In this document: piece after piece, positions 56,053-64,000 of the stretch
How the letters are laid out: the number at the start of each line of letters is the position of its first letter
How positions within the stretch are numbered: position 1 is the first letter of the stretch
Assembly: GCF_027744825.2 (NCBI RefSeq)
Contig: NC_071340.1
Span: forward strand, 9,005,501 to 9,069,500
Source of the DNA: Synchiropus splendidus
Taxonomy: Eukaryota; Chordata; Actinopteri; Syngnathiformes; Callionymidae
DNA: 64,000 bases
Direction of reading: 5' to 3'
The notes under the pieces: generated by a model
What the model was told of the DNA's origin: nothing
Seen by the model: only the letters and a program-made list of their open reading frames with translations
Database searches by the model: none
Position numbers and translations under genes: made by a program

Positions 56053-58847
56053 CATCAAAGAGTTTCACTGCAAAGCATGTGGAAAGAAAAAGCACTCTAC
56101 AGAGTGTAACATTTGCAAAGCAACTTTCGCAGAAGCAGCTGAGACACTGATCTTTTACTGTCACCTGGAACTTAAACAAAAATAAGTGTCCAGTTGGCTC
56201 AAATGTTGCCCTTGTTTCTTGTTCCGACTGTGTTCCTGTTCCCACAATAATAGTAATAATGATAATAATAAAAACGTCTGTCCATCTGTTAGTCAGCAAA
56301 ATAACTTTTGGTTTGGTGAGTAACTATGGATAATAGCCTGAGCATATCTCACTGAAAAATGACCATTTGAACTCCTTGGGTTTGGAAGGTCACCTCTGTC
56401 TGTTTTTAAAAAATGTTAGTAAAAGGTAAAAAAACCCTAAAATTTAGATTTAACGTGCACTGAAAATAGCATTATACATGGGAATAAGCTGCTTGACAGA
56501 AGTCTGCATGTTCTGTGTTCCTAGTTCCTTATTAGAACTAAGAGAGGCATAAATGGCTCAACACAAACACACATTAACAAATTAAATTAAATAAAGAATA
56601 TGACAAACTCGGCGCTTGGTAATTTGCATGTTTCAGCAGCCACTGGAATAATTATTTTGAGAAGCATAATAATTGAACTTGAATTGGCACCTTGTGTCCT
56701 CATTCTTGTATAATGGGTGTTTCAATTCTTGCATTCAAACACAACAAAAGAAAGACTGGGAGAGCAAAAGGGAGTCTCAAATCCTCGTGTCTTGTCGGGC
56801 AACAATGTCTTCAAAATCCGTTCCTATTTTGGAGAATCCAGGGGACATGTCGTCTAATTTCTTTGATTCGAGTCTGATTCCTCCATGTAGTGCCAGTGAG
56901 TCCGGCCAGCTATGAATGTGCTGCTAAGAGGTTTTAGGGCGTCTCAGTGTGGATGATCAGTAAAGAAAATGAATCGCTGTGCAGCCCAGACTGCAGATTA
57001 CGCTCGGTCTTAGGGATGTAGCTTGTGGATAATCATCAACCCGCCATCATCTTCTGCCAATGGAAGCTTGATGTCTTATCGCGTTTGCTGAGCTCAGTGG
57101 AAAATATCATGTGTTAGGTAAACTACTCAGTAACAGGACACAGAAAACGAAAATCGTCCTAGAACATCACAGCGCATCAGTCCAGTAGTGAGTGCGGCTG
57201 GTACGGCACGTATGACACGTTATTGATCTCCTCCTGAGATAACACATCTGTATCTATGAACCAGCAAGATCTCATTAAATGATTTCACATCACAGACTCA
57301 CTCACGGATCTCTTTTGAATCTTTATGATCGACTCCACGGAGAGTCCGCGCGGTACCAGATGCCATCTCATGTAGGACAAAGGACTGACTTCGTGTGTCG
57401 GGAAAAACCATGGCACAAACAGAACTGGACTGCACATCAAGCCCAGCCCTGAACGAATGCAAAAAAAAAACAAAAAAAAAACAAATCTCATAATCCAATC
57501 AGAATCTGAGCCACATTGAGATCTGCTTTGCCTGTGAACAACATAAGCCTCAAAAACAAGCCTGGAATTTATAATAGTAAATCCTGTACAACCAGAACAA
57601 TTCAGGATGAGAAATTCAGGTTTCGTCAGATGGGATATTCCTCCGCACGTGCCAAACCTGTATTTTGTTCTCAGTGAATAGCCACCGATTGCACTAAGAA
57701 GCGGTGCTAATCTAGAGTGTGTGGTGTGGCTGACTCCCAGGTAGCAGATCCTCTCAGTTTACACACAAAACACAGTTTACATTAGATGTGATGTCCTTTA
57801 TTGCTGCCACAGTGGGGAATTCGACATTATTTGGTGGCTTAAAATTGTCCAGAGGTGCGAGTATGTGCTTGCGACCTGTTCAGAGTGTCCCTTGCCTCTC
57901 GCCCCTAGAAGCTGGGAAAGGCCCCATCCCACTAAATATTGGAAAATACAATTGCTGAAGTTAAGATAGAGGCAGTCTAAGATCATTCTGAAGTTACACA
58001 GTAGTGTTAATGTCTTTCCCCACCTCATGTCCTGGCAAAATTGGTTTGCGATCACGAATGGAAAAAAAATAGCTGAACAGTCACTGACTGTTGTTCCAAG
58101 AGCCAAGTGTGTCGCGTCTCATTTCTTGTGGGATGAACGTCTGAGGTTGCAAAGTTGAACTGTCTTCAGTGGTCGGTTCTGTATAGATGCACCAGCATCT
58201 GGCTCACCAACAAACACAACACAAAGTGTTTGTGCACTCATGCAACGTCCGAGCTTGCCTCACACCAAACATACAGCTCCAATGTTGTTATGTTTGAGTT
58301 ATCATTTCACCAACACAGCTGAATCACAGATTTACTTACACCTGGCTACTTGCCCTTTATGTTAGCACAACTAAGTTCTAAAGTTTAGTGCCTCAGGGTG
58401 TACACACTTCATCTGCTAGTCTGGGCCCTGTACAACCTAACAAAAAAAACCCCAAAAAACAGTATGTCCAGATGGTGGGGCGAAATGGAATTAAACATAA
58501 GGAAGACTTCCATATGAGAATTCCCTTTCTCACTCGGACGGATTGTGCTCTGCATGAATAAACAAAGGGAGATTCTTCTCGCTCCCTAAAAGTGATCTAC
58601 TTTTCCTTTGATCGGCTAACAGCATAGAGCTCTTCTCGGCAGCTTCAGTAATTGTGCAAAAGACACAGTAAGATATTATCATCTATTGAGCAGCAGTCGC
58701 AACGCTAGTTGACATGTCTATGACGGCCCTGAAAAGCCAGTTTTTGCAGAATTTTTTTTTTCATAAACCCTGTTTGCCGGTCTCAGTCATTCTGAAATTC
58801 AAGCATTGTTCAACCTGAAGCCGCCGAAATTAGCTATTTGGCAAGAG

Positions 58848-58849
<2 letters not shown>
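56053..58849. other. gene-free stretch
   Basis: No gene is recognised. A short run of AAT-like triplets lies at about 56248-56270, and two A9-10 runs separated by C lie at 57462-57481. Open frames here have no recognisable motif. Confidence 0.3.

Positions 58850-58895
<46 letters not shown>
58850..58895. repeat. TA microsatellite, about 23 units
   Basis: An uninterrupted TA array following GCAAGAGAAA. The Ile-Tyr repeats in minus-strand frames are artefacts. Confidence 0.95.
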
Positions 58896-58900
<5 letters not shown>

Positions 58901-59229
58901 CTGTGCAAAGAAAACAGAAAAATAAATAAATATGATTCAGAAACGTGTGAGAATCTAGAAACCTGTCGAAGGAAGCTCTCGCTCCATAAAGTTCATAATG
59001 ATGACCGCTCCATGACGGCAACGCTGTGGAACCATCGCTGGACTGTGTTCATTCTGGACCTCTTTAGACAAACTAGTTGATCAGTTAGTACAGTTGCTGA
59101 GTACAGAGTCCAGCATAGTGGTCTGGGAACGTCTCCTTACTGTCAGCTGACTGTTCTTTCTCTATTGACAGTTGAACTGGAAGGATTGACGGCACCACAG
59201 CTCAACATTACTTAAGGAAAATTAAATAC
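58896..59229. other. gene-free stretch
   Basis: I see nothing recognisable between the TA microsatellite and the TIR element. Confidence 0.3.
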
Positions 59230-59477
59230 AAGTAACATCCAACCGGTCATAAGTCAGATTGGACGTAAGTCAAATGGCACTCAAAATGGTCGACGCGAGG
59301 GTTATAGGTGCTACTGTAGTGGATACTGTGCTGCTGTAATTGTTTTACGTGATGCCGAGCTGGTACATGCTGCGGTGCCAGACATTGAATAAAAAAAAAA
59401 AAAAAAAAGTGTCTGCTGGCCGTGGTCGTAAGCACGGATGGACTTAAGTCCAGCATGTCGTAAGTCAGATGTTACTT
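59230..59477. mobile_element. 248-bp non-autonomous TIR DNA element
   Basis: The left end AAGTAACATC (59230-59239) is the exact inverse of the right end GATGTTACTT (59468-59477). Inside both ends lie degenerate GTCATAAGTC and GTCGTAAGTC motifs in inverted order. An A18 run (59391-59408) sits in the middle. No coding capacity. No target duplication is evident, so the superfamily is open. A partial relative lies at 629-807. Confidence 0.68.
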
Positions 59478-60204
59478 CTAATAATAATAATAATTAGGAT
59501 CAGTTCTCTAGTTCCTCTTTGACTCAGTGAGAGCTGCACAAATGCAGGCCATATGCGGCCCCCGTACCGTACTTTGCCCAAGTCAGGTCCAGCGACTGAA
59601 ACAGTCAGCACAACAGAAGTCACGACTGACATCCGCTATCTGCTCTCCAATCACCCTGAAAACAAGACCAAATCAAATTCACATGAGGCGCCGAACCTGT
59701 GCTCATCCATGCATCACTCCTGTCTCTCCCTCCTCCTATCTCTATTTATTTCCTTCTCCAGCGCCGGCTTCAAAAGGGAGAAAACCAAGGTCAGGCCACC
59801 GAGCATGTGAAGTTGCGGGAGAATAAATTTCCACACGCTTGTCCTCTCTGGCTCAGTGGCAGACTCAGGGAGTGTAGCCTTGTCAAGCCGCCTAATATAT
59901 GACACCTGAAGATGCACGGCGGCTTTTGGCTGAGCCCTCAGTCACTGTCTCTGGCCCCCTCCGACGGCGAGTGATGGCTGACTGAAGTCAAGCACGAGCC
60001 CACGTTGTCAGTGTTGGAGGAGAATCCAATTAGAAGGACAAGAAAGAAAGAGGGTGAGTAAGCGGCGCCACGCGTGAGCCGACCACCGTAATTACAGCTA
60101 AATGCAAACAATGCCGCATACTCTTTATTCCGATGAGTTAATGAGGAAACCGATCTGCAGGAAAGAGAGAAAAACAATTCCATCACTGCTTTTGTGTTCT
60201 GCAG
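59478..60204. other. gene-free stretch leading to the micro-exon candidate
   Basis: A short AAT run follows the TIR element. A strong pyrimidine tract ends TTCCTTCTCCAG at 59761, followed after 28 nt by a weak GTCAGG donor. 60050-60145 contains GTAATTACAGCTAAATGCAA and GAGTTAATGAGG, homeodomain-type motifs in a repeat-free segment. A TGGCTCAGTGG A-box-like string near 59849 has no matching B box. Confidence 0.3.
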
Positions 60205-60241
60205 GCCACCGAGGAAAATGAGCTGTCACTGGATCTTAATG
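60205..60241 (+). CDS. candidate 37-nt micro-exon, host gene unknown
   Basis: A pyrimidine-rich CTGCTTTTGTGTTCTGCAG acceptor (AG at 60203-60204) precedes the segment, and ATG-GTGAGA gives a good donor at 60242. In one frame the segment codes ATEENELSLDLN, an acidic hydrophilic peptide. The second frame is also open and the third has a stop. If the donor is not used, the same frame continues as GEKVSTPDQN to a TAA at 60271-60273, so it could instead be a terminal coding exon. I do not recognise the protein, and no partner exon was found. Both splice sites could be coincidental. Confidence 0.25.
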
Positions 60242-60273
60242 GTGAGAAGGTTTCCACCCCAGACCAGAATTAA

Positions 60274-61133
60274 TATCCGGCGTTCTGCCCTAATGAAGGG
60301 GAGCCGGCGCAGCGGAGGGAACGCTTTGTCCTGGAAATTTAGAAAGCTAAGTGGAAGAGGAAACTGCGCAAGAGATGACAGTGCGCTGAGACAATGGGAC
60401 GCTACGATGTGGAGATCTATCCGCGTAGGGACAACTTGAATTCTCATCGGTGCCAGAGTGAGACTGTGAAGAGTCACTTAACAGAGCTTCATCATTTAAG
60501 TGAAGGAATGCTCCATTCTGGGCGGATTCAGGCGCTGAACTGCAGTTCATTCTAACCTGTTATTAGCATTGAGCGAAGGAAAGCATCGCTTATTGACAGT
60601 TTCATTGGGTATATTTATTCAGACAGCGTCATTTTATTTGAATGCTTGGTTACACTTTCCATCACTATGGACATTACACATGAATGTTTCTAAACATCTA
60701 TGTAAAAGTATAGTCTTATTGTGAATGCCATTATACTGTGTGGTTAGGTTAAGGTCATGGTTAGGCCTTCTGACTCTTCATGACTTAGTCCACATCCTAG
60801 TATTCTGAATAAACCTTATCAATTACTATACATGATTAATTCAAACTATGTTCCATATAGCCTTATAAATGCATTACTGCTTATGAATATAAGAATATTG
60901 CATTATAGATGAGAGCTTTAAGTAAAGTGTTACCGGATGCTTTACTGTCAGTGCCTCCCTGGACAACAGGGAGACCAGTCATGCAGTGTGCCTTCGAGAC
61001 TCTAACATAAAGACCAGCAGCTGAGTTAGAAGAGTCAGAGATGAAGGTACAGACAAGCTCAGATGAGGCTATATCAGCATATGATGTAGTTCAGGAGGTC
61101 AGATGTGTCTTTTTTTAAAAATGTAATTTTGGT
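60274..61133. other. gene-free stretch
   Basis: No gene or clear repeat is seen. 60280-60420 is GC-richer than its surroundings and moderately CpG-containing. Confidence 0.3.
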
Positions 61134-61580
61134 TGTTGTTATTTCCGTCTTGTGTTTCTTCCTCTCCTCATGCGGAGTTCATCATATGACCGTCAAGAGC
61201 TCATAAGCACCTAGACTCCAGCAACGTGTGCCAGATTGACTCCATTCGTTCCTTGGATTAGTGGCTCTCCTCGTTCGTCCTCGCTCGGTTCATTGTTTTG
61301 TTACTTCTTGATTATTCCCTGGTGCCTGAGTTAGTGTTTTGCTCCTTCCTCTGTTTCTGTATGTGTCTTGCTTTGGTCTGTGATTTTGTCATTACTCTTC
61401 ATTGTGTTTTGTCTCTCTGTTTACAGATTCACATTGGTTTGTTTCTCCTGGTTCGGTGACGCTTTCTCTTCTGGATTTATTGTGTTATTGTGTAATATTA
61501 AAGATTGTACCCGCTCCTCATCTAGCCTCCTGTGAGCTCCTCATCTGGGCACTTGGGTCCCGCTCCATTCGTCGAGCATA
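61134..61580 (+). repeat. T-rich fish interspersed repeat, probable
   Basis: A long T/C-rich segment with many GTTTTG, TTTGTC and CTGTTT units, then AATATTAAAG near 61495 and CACTTGGGTCCCGCTCCATT near 61550. This order (T-rich body, A/T-rich tail, GGGTCC-type end) matches a dispersed repeat common in fish genomes. The class is not certain and the bounds are approximate. It directly precedes the L2-like LINE remnant. Confidence 0.38.
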
Positions 61581-61680
61581 ACAAGATGGTTGATGTGGAG
61601 CAGCAGAGCTGCACCAAGAATGATGGAGGCGGAAGAAGAGGAAGCCAACCAGCGGTGTTGTGTTGTAGTACTCGAAACGG

Positions 61681-62190
61681 GGTCACGCGAAAGTGAGCGC
61701 ATCACCCCCATTTTAGCTTCTCTCCACTGGCTGCCTGTGACTTTTAGAATCAATTTTAGTTATTTTGTTTGTTTTTTAGAGCTTTAAATGGTCTTGCCCC
61801 TCAGTACCTAGTGGAGCTTTTAACCCCAGATGTTCCTCCACGTTCCTTGAGGCCAGCTGCTCCAGAATCTACCTAAAACCAAGCAGAAGATGAGGGGAGA
61901 CCGGCCTTTCTCAGTCTGTGCCCCCCAGCTATGGAATGCCCGCCCTCCTCATGTTAGACAGGGACCATCACTGTCCACTTTTAAAACACTTCTTTTACCA
62001 CACTTTTACCCCTTTTGCTTTTATACAACTGCACAGCTGATCATTTTATTAATTTATAATGTATCTGCCCTGTTTTAATTTTATGTATTTATTGTTTTTA
62101 ATGTCTGTTTTACTCTGATTTTACAGTTGTACAGCACTCAGTGACAATCTTGGATTGCTTTTTAAGTGCTTTATCGATAAATATGGTACG
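61681..62190 (+). pseudogene. L2/CR1-like LINE ORF2 C terminus and 3' UTR
   Basis: The frame starting near 61690 reads ERITPILASLHWLPVTFRIN, then loses frame near 61760-61770 (FVCFLEL-stop instead of the family FKALNGLAP). Another frame carries ALNGLAPQYLVELL. The first frame is regained at 61890 with RGDRPFSVCAPQLWNARPPH and GPSLSTFKTLL. This is the well-known end of L2/CR1-type LINE ORF2 in fish. After the stop comes a UTR with GTTGTACAGCACTCAGTGAC and TTTTTAAGTGCTTTATCGAT, characteristic of the 3' end of these LINEs. It is frameshifted at least twice and 5'-truncated. Confidence 0.85.
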
Positions 62191-62198
62191 GGATGATA

Positions 62199-62705
62199 TG
62201 GGAAACTGGTCTTGGTATCGAGACCAATCTCAAGACTTTTTAGGGTCTCAGTCTTGAAAGCATTTTTACTCGGTCTTGTCTTGGTTTCGGACAGTGCATT
62301 TCCATTTCGGACAAGTCGAGACCAACAGAGAAAGCGGTCATAATTGGGAAGCATAATGGGCTCATAGAAGATTTTGGCTTTTTGTTCAGTTTTGTTGTGT
62401 TTTTTTTCTTATATTATTATATTTATCAACCACAAAAGGGCCACAGTGGGTGTGTTTTTTTGTTGTCAGTCAAGAGGATACCCAACCACAAAAAAGTTGA
62501 AGACTGTGAATTGTCAGACTAGTGCTCCTTGGTTAACCAACGTGTATTTCAGGTTCATTTGAACAATAGTCTAGGCTCACTGTGACTCATTTATGGATCG
62601 GTTGCCTGATATAACTGGCCTTGGTCTCATCTCGTTCTCGATACTCTCCACTCTCAATATTGTCCTGGTCTCGGTTGGTGTGGTCCTGACTGTGGTTGTT
62701 GGGGA
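62199..62705. repeat. CTCGGTCTTG-type repeat, interrupted
   Basis: Left part 62199-62335 has ACTGGTCTTGGTATCGAGAC, TAGGGTCTCAGTCTTG and ACTCGGTCTTGTCTTGG. Right part 62617-62705 has CTTGGTCTCATCTCGTTCTC and GTCCTGGTCTCGGTTGGTGT. Both belong to a GTCTTG/GTCTCG-rich vertebrate repeat with inverted-repeat ends. The middle (about 62430-62545) is a different degenerate fish repeat (GGGCCACAGTGGGTGTG... GTCAGTCAAGAGGATACCC), apparently nested. No coding capacity. A second fragment of the outer repeat lies at 53932-54065. Confidence 0.5.
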
Positions 62706-64000
62706 CACAGAGAGGATAGTTGTGGCCCGGGAGGATGAGTGGCAGATGAGTGTCACGGAGCAACCCACAACCCTTTATTAGAGTACGATTGACGTTCTAT
62801 CAAACTCTGATGTAGGACTGAAGGTAAATCCAGCAGAATGAAAGGATACTATACTGTTCATTGACTGTATTTACTGTTCATGGTGTGCTATTTTGTTTGG
62901 GACTGTAGGCGGAACACAGCAATTGTCAAGATAAATATATATGCCAACTTGCAAATGTCGTATTTGTTACATTCTGGTCTCTGACTCAGCAAACAGAGAC
63001 CTGGTTTTCTCCGCTAATTCATCATATCGTGGCACGTCTTAAACACTGGGGGAAATGTGCGTCGCTGATATGTTTAAATATAGAGCCCCAGCCCACAGCC
63101 TGCCTCTTTAATTAATGGAACTCTTTTGTGTCTACGTGTGTTTGATATTGTTTTTGATGACAGAGCAAATAGAGCTGTTTTATGCAAACTGTGGAAAGAT
63201 ATTTGAAGCATTCGCCTCTTCACTGTGGCCAGTTCAGAGTTACAACATATCCTAGTTTCCGTCACTCTTTCATTGTAAAGCCGATCAGGGTGACCACATG
63301 GTAAACTTAACTTTAGCTTTTTCTCTTGATACAAAGCTTCTCTATTAGTTGGTGAGATTTGATTACTAAGGGACAAGAATTTGCACATATAGATATAATA
63401 CAGATATAATGCAAAGTCTCTCTGCATGTCATAAATTCAAGAAATTTGACAGATAAATAGGTTTATACAACAGTTAAAGTTGTCATATTCTAAATGAATA
63501 ATCTATTATCAAATGATGAAAAAATACAAAACAATATTTTCTTATTTCCAGTGAATGACCAACTGCGATGAAAACAAACTAGTTTACTTATTACAGTAGT
63601 GTTTTTTCTATTTGTTTTCTATTTTTTAAATGTTTTTTATAGTTGTCACTATTAACATTACGACTACTATGACTAGTACTACAAATTAATTTAAAATGTA
63701 TTATTAATATTATTATTTATTTATATTTTTAATTTCAGTATTTCTGCCGTTCACTTTGCGTCTGTTTTCTGTACCAGTATGACTCATGGTTAATCTCAGT
63801 TAGTTGAATTGATCGAGGGAGGTTTGGTTTAAGCTCATATCAGAGTCATATCCGCGCCAATGTGAAGTACAACAATGCAAATGTTTCATTAAAAAGTTTT
63901 TTTTTTTCCTGGTTTATTTTTCTTTCTTAATAATTAAGACCTGAAGTATTTGCGGGAATAAGTTAAAAAAGCAATCTCCACTGTCGAACATTGATCTTCT
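62706..64000. other. gene-free right edge, AT-rich
   Basis: No gene is recognised. 63600-63740 is very AT-rich with ATT runs and ends in TTTTAATTTCAG, an acceptor-like string without a recognisable exon. A T13 run lies at 63896-63908. Confidence 0.3.

Noticed and set aside
58830..59021. Ile-Tyr repeat-containing frame
   Set aside because: It is an artefact of the TA microsatellite.
59761..59790. Possible 28-nt exon after a strong pyrimidine tract
   Set aside because: The donor GTCAGG is poor, and the short peptide is not recognisable.
59848..59870. TGGCTCAGTGG resembling a tRNA A box
   Set aside because: There is no B box at the right distance and no cloverleaf can be drawn.
1..64000. Any prokaryotic system: operon, CRISPR array, prophage, toxin-antitoxin
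   Set aside because: Gene density, repeat types and base composition are those of a vertebrate genome, and no direct-repeat/spacer pattern or operon is present.

Overview
This window looks like teleost fish nuclear DNA, probably from a percomorph. It is AT-rich, has no long open frames, and is full of fish-type interspersed repeats: LINE tails, TA-flanked non-autonomous DNA transposons, hAT fragments and microsatellites. There are no operons, Shine-Dalgarno sites, rRNA genes, convincing tRNA genes or CRISPR arrays. I could not identify any host protein-coding gene with confidence. The window reads as intergenic or deep-intronic sequence. The nearest thing to a host exon is a 37-nt segment at 60205-60241 with good splice-site context, whose protein I do not recognise.

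Layout. 0-9 kb: a LINE tail remnant on the minus strand (about 1.39 kb), a hAT transposase remnant (1.78-2.06 kb), the first copy of a 0.7-kb Tigger-like MITE (4080-4787), a long imperfect inverted repeat (4983-5455), and a decayed SGNH-esterase domain on the minus strand (8.41-8.83 kb), a domain known from ORF1 of CR1/L2-type LINEs. 9-20 kb: mostly unannotated sequence, with a 439-bp TIR element bearing a 6-bp target duplication (15006-15444), the second Tigger-like MITE inverted (16905-17617), and a frameshifted LINE ORF2 tail (about 19.51-20.19 kb) running into a TA microsatellite. 20-31 kb: an AP-1-motif cluster (20.49-20.61 kb), a near-perfect palindrome (26650-26687), a nested pile of a DNA element, a hAT BED-finger fragment and a LINE tail (27.30-28.04 kb), a perfect 20-bp-arm hairpin (30623-30670), and the longest ORF of the window (226 codons, minus strand), which has no recognisable product.

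31-50 kb: gene-free sequence with possible conserved non-coding blocks, LINE tails at 38.7-39.35 kb and 40.4 kb, an AAAAAT microsatellite (44.75 kb), an internally deleted third MITE (44967-45472), a large imperfect hairpin (49117-49232), and a LINE reverse-transcriptase remnant that has lost its catalytic core (49.78-50.2 kb). 50-64 kb: the fourth MITE (55329-56050), a TA microsatellite, a 248-bp TIR element (59230-59477), the candidate micro-exon (60.2 kb), an L2/CR1-like LINE 3' end (61.68-62.19 kb), and a CTCGGTCTTG-type repeat with another repeat nested inside.

Working together. I see no gene pathway here. What can be read is the transposon history: the Tigger-like MITE has amplified recently (two copies differ at about four sites in about 215 bp by eye), while LINE and hAT pieces are old, truncated and mutated. 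Interesting leftovers are the hairpins, the AP-1 cluster, the micro-exon candidate and several homeodomain-motif-rich stretches that could be enhancers. None of these can be proved from sequence alone.
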